A stretch of 53,239 nt of DNA from an uncultured Pelagibacteraceae bacterium (GCA_902526005.1 CABZIW010000007.1:1-53239); one strand, 5' to 3'; counted from the first letter of the stretch, positions 18,596 to 28,422 are shown. Made by a program: numbers and translations. Notes: a model not told the origin generated them from the letters alone.

Positions 18596-19580
18596 AGCTG
18601 CTAGATTTAAATTATATCGAGCATTGCTTATAGTTGCTGTTGTTTTAATAGTACCTGTCATCTTTGTTGTAGGAATTACTCTGCCCTATTTATTTAATAC
18701 AATAAAAATAACTTTTCCTGATATTGTCATTGATAAAGACGTTGAAAGCTATATTGCTGAAAAAGAACTGCTTTTTAAAAATACTGATCCCCGAGCAAAG
18801 AAAAAAATCATATGGCATGATGATGCGGAAGTTAAAACTGAATACTCAATTGTTTATCTCCATGGAAGTTTTGCGACGGGGCGTCAGCAAGAGGATGTTT
18901 TGGTAAAGATTGCCAAAAAATTAAAGGCTAATTTGTTTATATCAAGACTAGCTGGCCATGGCTCTGGTTTTGAATCTACAAAAACTCTGGAAGCCAAAAA
19001 TTTTCTCGAAGATGCAGCCGAAGCTGTTGCAGTAGGCAATAAAATCGGAAACAAAGTTATATTAATGGGTTTTTCAGCTGGAGGTTCATTTGCATTAATG
19101 GCTGCAAAAGATCAAAAATTAAGTGAAAAAATTGATCATTTGGTACTTGTGGCACCATGGACTCCCAAGCTATCTCCTCCTTATTTCTTAGCGGCTACTG
19201 GGTTATTTTTTAAAAGCCAATACAAGTTTAATTTTCCTAGAATGTTTAACTTGCCAAATGAAGAATGGGATCCTTTTTGGGTCAATGAATTTCACAGGGA
19301 ACTCCCAAGACAGCTTTGGGTGGCGGCATTTTCAGGAAAGAAACTTGAATTTCAAGAGACTAAGATTCCACTTTTAGTATTTTATGAAGAAAAAGATAAA
19401 GTAGTAAACGCTGAGGGAGTTAAAAAAATATTTGAAAAATGGAAAGGACCTAAGAAAATAATTAATAACGATACTAATTTAGGAGGCTTTAATTATCATG
19501 ATATTATTGGAATTCTAAACTCCCCACAAGATGATTTCTTTGTTGAGGAAATCAACAACTGGATAGAAGTTAACTCTTAA
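18588..19580 (+). CDS. Membrane-anchored alpha/beta hydrolase
   Basis: A 330-residue alpha/beta hydrolase with an N-terminal membrane anchor (about residues 11-36). The oxyanion region reads YLHGSFATGRQ near residue 86, a lid motif GHGSG follows near residue 123, the nucleophile elbow is GFSAGGS near residue 160, and the late Asp and His fit DKVVN near residue 268 and NYHD near residue 306. It overlaps the VOC gene by 8 bases and is convergent with the malonyl-CoA synthetase-like gene, overlapping its end by 11 bases. An esterase or lipase-like role at the membrane is likely; the substrate is unknown. Confidence 0.8.
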   Translation: MSRAARFKLYRALLIVAVVLIVPVIFVVGITLPYLFNTIKITFPDIVIDKDVESYIAEKELLFKNTDPRAKKKIIWHDDAEVKTEYSIVYLHGSFATGRQQEDVLVKIAKKLKANLFISRLAGHGSGFESTKTLEAKNFLEDAAEAVAVGNKIGNKVILMGFSAGGSFALMAAKDQKLSEKIDHLVLVAPWTPKLSPPYFLAATGLFFKSQYKFNFPRMFNLPNEEWDPFWVNEFHRELPRQLWVAAFSGKKLEFQETKIPLLVFYEEKDKVVNAEGVKKIFEKWKGPKKIINNDTNLGGFNYHDIIGILNSPQDDFFVEEINNWIEVNS

Positions 19581-21081
19581 ATAAACTTTTATTATTTTCT
19601 CTCAATTTATTTTTTTGAACTTTGCCCATAGAATTTCTAGGTAAATGCGACATAAATATTATTTTTTTTGGTTGTTTATATTTAGCAATTTTATCTTTTG
19701 TATAATCCAATATTTGACTACCATCATTTTTATCATCTGTTGTCACTACTGCCGCAACAACTGCTTCGCCAAAATCATCATGATGAACACCAAAAACTGC
19801 TGACTCTGTAATATTTGGCAACTCATTTATCACATCTTCTATTTCCTTAGGATAAACATTTAGTCCACCGCTTATAATCATATCTTTATCTCTACCAACA
19901 ATAGTAAAGTAGCCATTTTCATCTTTCTTTGCGAGATCACCTGTTATGAAGAAACCATCATCTTTAAATGATTCTTTGGTCTTTTCTTCCATTCCCCAGT
20001 ACCCCTTGAAAATATTTTCGCCCTTAAGTTCAATAGTTCCTATTTGACCCTCCTCTACTTCCTTACCTTCTTCATTGACTATTCTTATTTCAATGCCTGG
20101 AAGAGGTATGCCTACTGTACCTGCTTTTCGTAATCCGTCATATGGATTTGAAATATTCATATTTGTTTCTGTCATGCCATATCTTTCAAGAATTTTTTTA
20201 CCAGTTCTTTTTTCAAATTCGATGTGAGTTTCTGATAGTAAAGGCGCCGAACCAGAAATAAATAGTCTCATGTGTTTTGCTGACTCATTATTTAATTTTT
20301 CATTTGCCAACAATCTCGTATAAAAAGTTGGCACGCCCATCATGGATGTGGCTCTTTTCATCCAAAGCAAGGCTTTTTCAGCATCAAATTTTTCCAAGAA
20401 AATCATTGATCCTCCAACAATTGCAAGAAGATTACATGCAACAAAAAGACCGTGAGTGTGGTAAATAGGTAGCATATGTAAAAGCACATCATTTTCTGTA
20501 AATTTCCAAAAATTTCTTAAAACTTCAGAATTTGATACCAAATTTCTATGCGATAGCATCGCTCCTTTTGATTTTCCAGTAGTGCCAGATGTATATAAAA
20601 TGGCAGCTAAGTCATTTTCGTTTCTTTTAATAGATTGAAATTTTTTTGGATAGTTTTTTATCTGCTCAATCAATGAACCAGTTTCATCTAAATTTAATGA
20701 TAAAATTGAAACAGAAGAATAGCTTACTAAGTTTTTTACTTCATTTTGAATTTTATCATCGACAATTATCACCTTAGGTTTGGCGTCATTAAAGAAATAT
20801 TCTAGTTCACTTAGGGTATAGCCAGTATTGAGTGGCAGATAAACACCTCCAGCTTTGATGGTCGCTACGTATGTAGCAAGTTGAATCACATTCTTTTCTG
20901 CCTGTATGGCCACTCGGTCACCCGGTAATAAATTAATATCTATTAAGTAATTAGAAATTTGATTTACAATTTCATGAAATTCTAAGTAACTTATCTCTTT
21001 ATTTTCATTGATCAAAAAAATATTTGAACTCGTTTCGTTAGATTTGAATATTTCGTCAAATAGATAGTTTGATTCAGTCAT
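19570..21081 (-). CDS. Malonyl-CoA synthetase-like acyl-CoA ligase (MatB type)
   Basis: A 503-residue AMP-forming acyl-CoA ligase. The ATP motif is ILYTSGTTGKSKGA near residue 160, followed by LPIYHTHGLFVACN and a C-terminal GDLAKKDENGYFTIVGRDKDMIISGG. The segment LPLNTGYTLSELEYFFNDAKP and the HTHGLFVA motif are characteristic of malonyl-CoA synthetase MatB and its human homologue ACSF3. Start: ATG at 21081 gives an 8-base overlap with the upstream gene; an ATG at 21093 is also possible and adds four residues. It forms a two-gene operon with the enolase-superfamily gene. Malonate or a methylmalonate-like acid is the inferred substrate. Confidence 0.82.
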   Translation of the reverse strand: MTESNYLFDEIFKSNETSSNIFLINENKEISYLEFHEIVNQISNYLIDINLLPGDRVAIQAEKNVIQLATYVATIKAGGVYLPLNTGYTLSELEYFFNDAKPKVIIVDDKIQNEVKNLVSYSSVSILSLNLDETGSLIEQIKNYPKKFQSIKRNENDLAAILYTSGTTGKSKGAMLSHRNLVSNSEVLRNFWKFTENDVLLHMLPIYHTHGLFVACNLLAIVGGSMIFLEKFDAEKALLWMKRATSMMGVPTFYTRLLANEKLNNESAKHMRLFISGSAPLLSETHIEFEKRTGKKILERYGMTETNMNISNPYDGLRKAGTVGIPLPGIEIRIVNEEGKEVEEGQIGTIELKGENIFKGYWGMEEKTKESFKDDGFFITGDLAKKDENGYFTIVGRDKDMIISGGLNVYPKEIEDVINELPNITESAVFGVHHDDFGEAVVAAVVTTDDKNDGSQILDYTKDKIAKYKQPKKIIFMSHLPRNSMGKVQKNKLRENNKSLFKS

Positions 21082-22219
21082 TACTATTTTCATCCAATGA
21101 ATAAATGCTCAACTCAGATAAAATATTTTCGTGAACAACTATACCAAGTCCAGCTGATTTATTTATATGTGCTTTATTATCAATAATATCAAAAGGTAAC
21201 TCACAAAATTTCTTTGAAAAGTTTATATAATCTGGAAATATTTCAGCCTTTTCTGAATTAGAAATACTTGAGCAAACATGAAGCATCGCAGATGCTGAAA
21301 CGGACATTGAATTCCAGCAATGCGGAGAAATAGAGATGCCATTATTTGATGCTTCATTTGATATCTGGATAATATCAATAAGTCCACCCATACCTGAAAT
21401 ATCAGGATTAAATATATTTGCTGCATTCCTCTTTATTAATTCTCTGAAATGGACCAAGCCTGATTGCTTTTCGCCAGTTACAACTTTCATATTAAAAGTA
21501 TTTTTGATCTCAGCAAGTAAGCTAATATTCTCACCATCAACAGGCTCTTCTATCCAGTAAGGATTAAATGACGATACTTCTTTTAAAAAAGATTTTGTCT
21601 GATCTAAATCTTTAGGCACAGCTAAATCAAGCATTAGCGGTAATTCATCTCCTATTATTTCTCTAACTTTTTCAACAAACTGAATTGAAATTGATACGCT
21701 ATCTAGCATTGGATATATTTTAATTCCCCCATATTTCTCTCCAAAAAATTTTTCTATTTGCCTCAAATAATCATTTGTGTCTTTTTTTAAATCGCTCCAA
21801 CACGTAGCATAAATGGGAACATTTGATTTGGGGCTTTTTGTTAGTAAAGAATTTAAAGGAAGATTTTTTAGCTTCCCTGATATGTCCCATAATGCAATTT
21901 CAATGGCGCTTGTGGCAGAGCTGAAATCTAAACCTCTGTGACCATCACTTAACAATGAAATTTTATTATAAAATGACTTTATTGTTAGATTTGGAATATT
22001 CGAAATTTCTTTAAATAGTTCTTTTATAATAATCGCAATACCCTTTTCTCTAAGATTTATAGAGAACGCTTCTCCCCAACCTTCAATTCCATCTTCAGTA
22101 GTTATTTTTATAAGGATAAATTTTTTTGTATTTGACCATTGATCATCAGACAGATGATTATCGGTTATCCAGATCTTTAACCTTGAGAGTTTACCAATGC
22201 TTATATCTTGATTATTCAT
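21074..22219 (-). CDS. Enolase-superfamily enzyme (mandelate racemase/muconate lactonizing type)
   Basis: A 381-residue protein with an N-terminal capping domain (to about residue 125) and a (beta/alpha)7-beta barrel. Metal ligands are in order: Asp in LMLDLA near residue 197, Glu in WIEEPV near residue 223 and Glu in VTGEKQSG near residue 249. A lysine in GGIKIYP near residue 168 and the His of SPHCWNS near residue 300 are candidate acid/base residues, a Lys/His arrangement typical of acid-sugar dehydratases and mandelate racemases. Its gene overlaps the MatB-like ligase, so a hydroxy- or dicarboxylic acid pathway is possible. Reaction not assigned. Confidence 0.8.
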   Translation of the reverse strand: MNNQDISIGKLSRLKIWITDNHLSDDQWSNTKKFILIKITTEDGIEGWGEAFSINLREKGIAIIIKELFKEISNIPNLTIKSFYNKISLLSDGHRGLDFSSATSAIEIALWDISGKLKNLPLNSLLTKSPKSNVPIYATCWSDLKKDTNDYLRQIEKFFGEKYGGIKIYPMLDSVSISIQFVEKVREIIGDELPLMLDLAVPKDLDQTKSFLKEVSSFNPYWIEEPVDGENISLLAEIKNTFNMKVVTGEKQSGLVHFRELIKRNAANIFNPDISGMGGLIDIIQISNEASNNGISISPHCWNSMSVSASAMLHVCSSISNSEKAEIFPDYINFSKKFCELPFDIIDNKAHINKSAGLGIVVHENILSELSIYSLDENSND

Positions 22220-22294
22220 TATCAGTATTAATATTAGATGGAATATAATTTAATTTGATCTTTAACATATATAAAAAAAACCTTATGTTAAGGT

Positions 22295-22789
22295 ATGATT
22301 TCAAAGTTAATACTAGGCGCAGGATGTTTTTGGGGAGTAGAAGTTCTTTTTGAAGAAATGTCTGGCGTTAAAAAAGTAATTTCAGGGTATGCCGGCGGGC
22401 ATACAGAAAACCCTACATACGAAGAAGTCTGTACAGGTAAGTCAGGACACATTGAAGTTGTTGAGATTGAGTATGATAATAGTGAAGTAAAGTTTGAGGA
22501 ATTGTTAGACAAGTTTTTCTTTATTCATGATCCAACTCAGATGAATCGTCAAGGTCCAGACATTGGTGAACAATACAAATCAGTTATTTTTTATAATTCT
22601 GATGAAGAAAGAAGAATATCGGAAAGCAAAATTGATGAGATTAATAACTCAGGCGAACATCAAAACAAAGTAGCTACAGAATTAAGAGAGAATGCTAAAT
22701 TTTGGCCTGCTGAAGAATACCACCAAGACTTCATAGAAAAAAATGGTAAAGTTTGCTATCACCAACTTTACGTACAACACAAATCCTAA
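22295..22789 (+). CDS. msrA: Peptide methionine sulfoxide reductase MsrA
   Basis: A 164-residue MsrA with the active-site motif GAGCFWG (Cys11), GYAGGHTENPTYEEVC near residue 35 and a late HQDFIEKNGKVCYHQ segment. The enzyme reduces methionine-S-sulfoxide in proteins and free methionine. It is a single-gene unit divergent from the enolase-superfamily gene, with a strong hairpin terminator behind it (22806-22833). The second recycling cysteine is probably the C-terminal Cys near residue 157. Confidence 0.95.
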   Translation: MISKLILGAGCFWGVEVLFEEMSGVKKVISGYAGGHTENPTYEEVCTGKSGHIEVVEIEYDNSEVKFEELLDKFFFIHDPTQMNRQGPDIGEQYKSVIFYNSDEERRISESKIDEINNSGEHQNKVATELRENAKFWPAEEYHQDFIEKNGKVCYHQLYVQHKS

Positions 22790-22805
22790 ATTGTATTATT
22801 ATTAA

Positions 22806-22833
22806 TGCTCAGCACGCTGATTTGTGCTGAGCA
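22806..22833. terminator. Hairpin between convergent msrA and DmdA-like genes
   Basis: A perfect 10-bp stem (TGCTCAGCAC at 22806-22815 and GTGCTGAGCA at 22824-22833) with an 8-base loop lies in the 55-base gap between two convergent genes. Flanking T-runs are poor in both directions, so it is a bidirectional terminator or transcript end-protecting structure rather than a textbook one. Confidence 0.7.
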
Positions 22834-22844
22834 ATTAATATAAA

Positions 22845-24188
22845 CTAGCCCTTTACAACTTCTCTTGTATTCGCGTTGAAAGACTCAGTAAACGGAACAT
22901 CAACTGTTACGGCGTCTACTGGCACTCCTGGTTCATCAGCATATATATCAGGTAAATGAACTTTAAATTTTTTACCTAGTTCCCATTTTGGAAAACCATT
23001 TGCATTAAGAGTTCCATCAAAAGGTATATAACCCATAGCTATATTTTTTCCTTTTTCAGGATGATACCAAGGTGAAGTAATAAAGCCACATGGGTCTCCA
23101 CCGTCACCAGGAGACACAAGCCAAAAATCAGGCGCATACTCATCAATTGGTTTGCCACCAATCTCAAATCCCACCAATTGTAACTTGTATGGCTTATGAC
23201 CATCTTTCAAGTCAGCCTTCATCTTTTCAAGCGCTTGCTTACCGATATAATCACCTTTTTTCTCCCACTCACCTTTTCCAGATAAAGAAACCTGATAACC
23301 AAGATTACATTGAAAAGGATTGTGCTCATGATCTAAGTCCTGACCCCAGGATAAAATACCTGCTTGTATTCTTCTGTGGTGAGCAGGTGCTATAACCATT
23401 AGATTATGTTTCTTGCCTGCTTCCAAAACAGCATCCCACATATCGTCGGCGTAGAGCGTCGCATTTCGTAAATAAATTTCATAACCGGACTCGCCAGAGA
23501 AACCAGTTTGAGAAATCACGCAACTTCTTCCACCAACTGTAACTTCTGCTAAACCATAGAAAGGAATATTATCAAGATCAACTTGATCACCCACTAGGTC
23601 TTTCATCAAGGCAATGGCTTTTGGTCCTTGAATTTGAACAGGGCACGCGTCAATTTCATCAATTTCTACATCAAATCTTTTATCAGCGTTTACGCCTTGC
23701 AAATAAAGTCCAATATCTGAGTCTGACAAACTAAACCAAAACTCATCTTTCGAGATTCTTAAGAGAATAGGATCGTTTAAGACTCCACCCTTATAGTTGC
23801 ATAATATTACGTACCTAGCTCGTAATGGTGATATCTTTGTGGCATCCCTTGTAATTACATAGTCTGTAAATTTTTCTGCATCTGGACCAATTACACGTAT
23901 TTGTCTCTCAACTGCAACATTCCACATAGTCACATGATTTTTAATTGCTTCATATTCAACCATTGCTCCACCATCTTCAGGCTTTACATAACCTCTGGGA
24001 TGATAAATACGGTTATAAACTGTTGCTCTCCAGCATCCTGCCTCCATTGACTTATGCCAATATGGTGACTTTCTCACTCGAGTTGAAATCAACATTTCAA
24101 CTTTTGTTGGTCCACTTTGGCGTAAATTGTAAGGAACATGTCTGTCGCTTTGATCAACAGTAGTGTTATGTTCTATTTTTTTAGACAT
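22845..24188 (-). CDS. Second DmdA-like GcvT-family methyltransferase
   Basis: A 447-residue GcvT-fold protein. It shares with the DmdA-like protein at 6871-8007 the core motifs RVRKSPYW, TVYNRIYHPRGY, WNVAVERQIRVIGPDA and QTGFSGESGYEIY, but has an extra N-terminal stretch of about 35 residues and an insertion near residues 350-390. The family moves a methyl group to tetrahydrofolate. A strong ribosome site (GGAGA) is 7 bases before the ATG, and the start overlaps the end of the MetF-like gene by 8 bases. Neighbours MetF-like, Fhs and a DmdB-like ligase fit methyl-group oxidation. DMSP, betaine or another donor is possible. Confidence 0.83.
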   Translation of the reverse strand: MSKKIEHNTTVDQSDRHVPYNLRQSGPTKVEMLISTRVRKSPYWHKSMEAGCWRATVYNRIYHPRGYVKPEDGGAMVEYEAIKNHVTMWNVAVERQIRVIGPDAEKFTDYVITRDATKISPLRARYVILCNYKGGVLNDPILLRISKDEFWFSLSDSDIGLYLQGVNADKRFDVEIDEIDACPVQIQGPKAIALMKDLVGDQVDLDNIPFYGLAEVTVGGRSCVISQTGFSGESGYEIYLRNATLYADDMWDAVLEAGKKHNLMVIAPAHHRRIQAGILSWGQDLDHEHNPFQCNLGYQVSLSGKGEWEKKGDYIGKQALEKMKADLKDGHKPYKLQLVGFEIGGKPIDEYAPDFWLVSPGDGGDPCGFITSPWYHPEKGKNIAMGYIPFDGTLNANGFPKWELGKKFKVHLPDIYADEPGVPVDAVTVDVPFTESFNANTREVVKG

Positions 24189-24921
24189 AGTAGTTCTCCT
24201 TTTCTAACCATTCGTTTGCTTTTTTTATTCCACCAAACGCATAAATGTGAAAATGTTCAACGTTCTGTTTTAATTCTTGAATTACATCATCAGGTGTCTG
24301 AACAGTCAATAAATCAAAAATTTTAGATGCATTTTTTTTTGCGAAATTAAGCGTATTCTTTAATCCAACAAATCCAGCGAATTTTACTAGTGTCTTCATA
24401 GAAGCCGGACCCGCAACGCCTACATGAACAGGAAGTGGTGCTCCAGAAATAAAAGACGATAATGCGTCTGTATCTTGTGTCCACTGTGTTACAATATAGT
24501 CAGCAAATGGAGCCTTTGATTTCATTGCTTCTTCAATAGCTGCATCGCTCATATTTGGAGATCCCTCAGGATGACCAGCAATACCTATTTTCATTCCATC
24601 AAACAATCCAGTTTCTATAAGTTGCAGTGAACAATGATATTTTCCTAAAATATCTCGATCGCCACCAATTATTAAAACTTGTTTAACTCCAGCCTCTTTA
24701 ACTTGCTCTATATATGATTTTAACATATCTGAATCAGTAATTGAACGAGCTGGAAAGTGAGGAATGGGATTATAACCTGCACTAGCTAACGCTTTGGTTT
24801 GTTCAATAACGTCAAGATAACTTGTGCCAGGCAAAAATGTAATATAAATGTCATTGAGTTTAGGCAAATCAGACAGATTTGTTCTGGTAGTAACTTCCAA
24901 TGAAAAATTTACATTTCCCAT
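24181..24921 (-). CDS. Methylenetetrahydrofolate reductase-like protein
   Basis: A 246-residue MetF-like barrel, shorter than the usual 290-300 residues. The start SLEVTTR (Glu9) aligns with the catalytic glutamate strand of MetF (FEFFPP type), and LIIGGDRD near residue 83 and GIAGHPEGSP near residue 112 are the conserved FAD/folate strands. It interconverts methylene- and methyl-tetrahydrofolate. Here, coupled to a DmdA-like gene and divergent from fhs, it is likely to run in the oxidative direction and turn methyl-tetrahydrofolate made by the demethylase into the methylene form. The shortening means a related activity is not excluded. Confidence 0.82.
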   Translation of the reverse strand: MGNVNFSLEVTTRTNLSDLPKLNDIYITFLPGTSYLDVIEQTKALASAGYNPIPHFPARSITDSDMLKSYIEQVKEAGVKQVLIIGGDRDILGKYHCSLQLIETGLFDGMKIGIAGHPEGSPNMSDAAIEEAMKSKAPFADYIVTQWTQDTDALSSFISGAPLPVHVGVAGPASMKTLVKFAGFVGLKNTLNFAKKNASKIFDLLTVQTPDDVIQELKQNVEHFHIYAFGGIKKANEWLEKENYYV

Positions 24922-24944
24922 AATGCTGTAAATGAGTGTACCGC

Positions 24945-24983
24945 TTAAGCCACGCGAATTTTCAATTGCACTGCTTGGCTTAA
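24945..24983 (-). promoter_or_regulatory. Leader hairpin before the MetF-like gene
   Basis: An 8-bp perfect inverted repeat (TTAAGCCA at 24945-24952 and TGGCTTAA at 24976-24983) lies in the divergent region between the MetF-like gene and fhs, 24 bases before the MetF-like start. The 23-base interior holds a second imperfect repeat. It could be a leader RNA structure or an operator. It matches no riboswitch consensus I can name. Confidence 0.3.
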
Positions 24984-25111
24984 TTTTGCAGCGCTATTTG
25001 AGTCTCCTAAAACAAAATTTAAGTAAAAATTTGTTCTATAGCAATACATTTTTGTAGACTCCTATCTGTAAAGTTCTTAAGTTGTCTAGGTTTTTAATAT
25101 TAGTATCATTT

Positions 25112-26779
25112 ATGGCTATACTCTCAGATATTGAAATTGCTAGAAAAAATAGCATGGCTCCTATTGAAGAAATTGCTTCAAAATTAGACTTAAAAGATCA
25201 AAATCTCCAAAAATTTGGCCACCACATTGCTAAAATTGATACTCAAAATATAGAAAGTAATAACAAAAACGGAAAACTCATTTTAGTGACGGCTATTTCA
25301 CCTACCCCAGCGGGTGAAGGAAAGACTACTACATCAGTCGGTCTTTGTGATGGCTTAAATAAAATTGGAAAACAATCATTAGTATGCCTGAGAGAACCTA
25401 GTTTAGGACCTTGCTTTGGTGTCAAAGGGGGTGCTGCAGGAGGCGGTTACGCCCAAGTAGTACCAATGGATAAAATTAATTTACATTTCACGGGTGATTT
25501 CCATGCGATCACATCAGCACATAACCTCCTTGCATCGATGATTGACAACCATATTTATTGGGGAAACGATTTAGGAATTGATACAAGAAGAGTGGTTTGG
25601 GGACGTGTTGTAGATTTAAATGATCGTGCTTTAAGAAATATTAATGTTAATTTAGGCGGTATAGCTAACGGATACCCACGTGAGGATAAATTCGATATTA
25701 CTGTTGCATCTGAAGTGATGGCAATTTTTTGTTTATCTACAAGTTTAGACGATTTACAAAATAGACTTGGGAATATCATTGTTGGTTATACAAGGGAGAA
25801 AAAAGAAATTACGGCGCGAGACTTAAATGCAGACGGCGCGATGACTACTTTGCTAAAAGATGCTTTCTTACCTAATCTTGTTCAAACACTGGAGAAAAAT
25901 CCTGCTATAATTCATGGGGGTCCTTTTGCAAATATTGCCCATGGATGCAATTCTTTAGTTGCTACTCAAACTGCTCTTAAATTAAGTGATTATGTTGTAA
26001 CAGAAGCAGGCTTTGGTGCAGATCTTGGAGCAGAAAAATTTTTAGACATAAAGTGCCGTAAAGGAAAATTAAATCCTTCAGCAATAGTAATAGTTGCAAC
26101 AGTTCGAGCGTTAAAAATGCATGGCGGTATGGATAAAAAAGAATTAAAAAATGAAAATGTTGAAGCTGTAAAAAAAGGTTTATCAAATTTAAAGCAGCAC
26201 ATTGCAAATATGCAAATGTATGGGGCGCCTGTTACAGTTGCTATTAATCATTTCATATCTGACAGTGAAAAAGAATTGTCAGCAATCAGCGATTGCTGTG
26301 ACTCATTAAATGTAAAGTCATTTAATTGCACACATTGGAGTAATGGTGGTGCAGGCACAGAGGACCTAGCAAAGCACATAGTAGAAATTACTGAGCAAAA
26401 CGCTCCAAAGATAAAGCACCTGTATCCGGACGAAATGAAATTGTGGGATAAGATGAAAAAAATTGCACAAGAAATATATGGAGCGAGCGATATTATTGCT
26501 GACCAAAAAATAAGAATGCAGTTTGACGACTTGGAGGAAAAATATGGCCATTACCCAATATGTGTAGCTAAAACTCAATACAGCTTCTCAACTGATCCAA
26601 ATCTAAGAGGCGCTCCAAAAGAACATGTAGTTCCTATCAGAGAAGTTAGACTAGCAGCGGGTGCAGAATTTCTTGTAGTTGTATGCGATAAGATTATGAC
26701 TATGCCAGGTCTGCCTAGAGTTCCAGCTGCAAATGCTATACACTTAAATAAAAGTGGCGACATAGAGGGATTGTTTTAA
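25112..26779 (+). CDS. fhs: Formate-tetrahydrofolate ligase
   Basis: A 555-residue enzyme of the Fhs family, normal in length. The start [11 protein letters not shown], the ATP motif [14 protein letters not shown] near residue 68, [28 protein letters not shown] and late [10 protein letters not shown] are diagnostic. It links formate to tetrahydrofolate with ATP, or releases formate and ATP in the catabolic direction. ATG at 25112 is chosen: a longer frame begins with TTG at 25082, but its ten extra residues have no counterpart in the family. It precedes the DmdB-like ligase, whose ATG overlaps its stop by one base. Confidence 0.96.
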   Translation: MAILSDIEIARKNSMAPIEEIASKLDLKDQNLQKFGHHIAKIDTQNIESNNKNGKLILVTAISPTPAGEGKTTTSVGLCDGLNKIGKQSLVCLREPSLGPCFGVKGGAAGGGYAQVVPMDKINLHFTGDFHAITSAHNLLASMIDNHIYWGNDLGIDTRRVVWGRVVDLNDRALRNINVNLGGIANGYPREDKFDITVASEVMAIFCLSTSLDDLQNRLGNIIVGYTREKKEITARDLNADGAMTTLLKDAFLPNLVQTLEKNPAIIHGGPFANIAHGCNSLVATQTALKLSDYVVTEAGFGADLGAEKFLDIKCRKGKLNPSAIVIVATVRALKMHGGMDKKELKNENVEAVKKGLSNLKQHIANMQMYGAPVTVAINHFISDSEKELSAISDCCDSLNVKSFNCTHWSNGGAGTEDLAKHIVEITEQNAPKIKHLYPDEMKLWDKMKKIAQEIYGASDIIADQKIRMQFDDLEEKYGHYPICVAKTQYSFSTDPNLRGAPKEHVVPIREVRLAAGAEFLVVVCDKIMTMPGLPRVPAANAIHLNKSGDIEGLF

Positions 26780-28422
26780 TGGCTCACATGTATGATACAA
26801 ATTTAGACAAAAACGATGCAAATTTTACACCGTTGTCTCCTTTAAGTTTTCTCATACGAGCAGCGGAAGTTTATCCAAACAGAGCTTCGATTATACATGG
26901 CAAAAAACAATTTACATGGTCTGAAACATATAAAAGAAGCAAACAACTTGCGAGCGCACTTTCTAAAAGAGGTATAGGAAAGGGAGATACTGTTGCGGTT
27001 CTTTGTTTTAATACTCCAGAAATATATGAGACACATTTTGGTGTTCCGATGATAGGCGCTGTATTAAATACGATAAACATCAGATTAGATGTAGATACAA
27101 TTAGCTATATTCTTGAGCACGGTGAAGCAAAAGCATTGATTACTGACAATGAGCTTTCACCGACGATAAAACAAGTACTCGATAAGATAAAAAATAAAAT
27201 TCTTGTAATAGATATTGATGATGAGCTAGCAAATCATCCTGAAGGAGCAGGAGAGAATCTTGGGGAAATAAATTATGAGGATTTTCTCTTAACAGGTGAC
27301 AGTGATCTCGAATGGAGTTTGCCAGATGATGAATGGCAATCATTAGCGCTCAACTATACGTCAGGCACCACTGGATTACCAAAAGGGGTTGTTTATCATC
27401 ACAGAGGCTCATACTTGATGGCACTTGGATCTGTTACTGCTTTTAGTATGCCAATGCATCCTACTTATATGTGGGTTGTTCCAATGTTTCATTGTAATGG
27501 TTGGGGTAATCCCTACACGCTCACAGCCCTAGCAGGCACGAGTGTATGCCTTAGATATGTTTCAGCTAAAAATATGTTTGATGCTATTGCAGATCATAAA
27601 GTAACTCATTTTGGTGGCGCACCAATTGTTCTAAATTTTCTAGCACAAGCAACAGCTGAGGAAAAAAGAGAATACTCTCAACAAGTATATGTAGTCACAG
27701 CAGGAGCTCCTCCACCCGCAGCCACATTAGAAGCGGTTCAAAAAATGGGTTTTGACGTTACTCATGTTTATGGACTGACTGAAACATACGGACATATTTC
27801 ATTATGCGCATGGCAGGATGAATGGAATGAGCTATCAGTTGAAGAACAGTCAAAGCTTAGATCAAGGCAGGGCGTAAAGTTTCCGATGATGGATGGTCTA
27901 GCAATTATGAACCCTGAGACGATGGAGCACGTTAAGAATGACGGTGAAGAAATAGGTGAGATCATGATACGCGGCAACTGTGTAATGAAGGGATATTTAA
28001 AAAATAAGGAAGAAACAGATAAAGCTATGGCAGGAGGCTGGTTTCACTCAGGTGATCTGGCTGTAATGCATCCTAATGGTTACATTCAAATAAAAGATAG
28101 AAGCAAAGATATAATCATCTCTGGTGGTGAAAATGTCTCATCAGTTGAAATAGAAAATACACTTTATAAACATCCATCTGTATTATTTGCTGCAGTGGTT
28201 GCAAAACCAGATGAAAAATGGGGTGAAACACCATGTGCTTTTATCGAATTAAAAGATCAAAATGATAGCGTGAGTGAAGGCGATATTATTTCGTTTTGCA
28301 AAGAAACTCTTGCTGGCTTTAAGTGTCCTAAAAAAGTCGTTTTTACTGAACTACCAAAAACTTCAACAGGTAAGATATTAAAATACGAACTGAGAGAAAT
28401 GGCTAAAGCCGCCGACGCTTAA
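26779..28422 (+). CDS. DmdB-like acyl-CoA ligase (probable methylmercaptopropionyl-CoA ligase)
   Basis: A 547-residue AMP-forming acyl-CoA ligase. Motifs: LNYTSGTTGLPKGVVYHH near residue 193, VVPMFHCNGWGNPY near residue 232, HVYGLTETYG near residue 332 and GDLAVMHPNGYIQIKDRSKDIIISGGENVSS near residue 430. This subgroup includes DmdB, which activates methylmercaptopropionate after DMSP demethylation, as well as medium-chain fatty-acid ligases. The gene is coupled to fhs (TAATG) and next to the demethylase genes, which favours DmdB. No dmdC or dmdD gene is present in the window. Its stop overlaps the convergent monooxygenase gene by 4 bases. Confidence 0.85.
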   Translation: MAHMYDTNLDKNDANFTPLSPLSFLIRAAEVYPNRASIIHGKKQFTWSETYKRSKQLASALSKRGIGKGDTVAVLCFNTPEIYETHFGVPMIGAVLNTINIRLDVDTISYILEHGEAKALITDNELSPTIKQVLDKIKNKILVIDIDDELANHPEGAGENLGEINYEDFLLTGDSDLEWSLPDDEWQSLALNYTSGTTGLPKGVVYHHRGSYLMALGSVTAFSMPMHPTYMWVVPMFHCNGWGNPYTLTALAGTSVCLRYVSAKNMFDAIADHKVTHFGGAPIVLNFLAQATAEEKREYSQQVYVVTAGAPPPAATLEAVQKMGFDVTHVYGLTETYGHISLCAWQDEWNELSVEEQSKLRSRQGVKFPMMDGLAIMNPETMEHVKNDGEEIGEIMIRGNCVMKGYLKNKEETDKAMAGGWFHSGDLAVMHPNGYIQIKDRSKDIIISGGENVSSVEIENTLYKHPSVLFAAVVAKPDEKWGETPCAFIELKDQNDSVSEGDIISFCKETLAGFKCPKKVVFTELPKTSTGKILKYELREMAKAADA

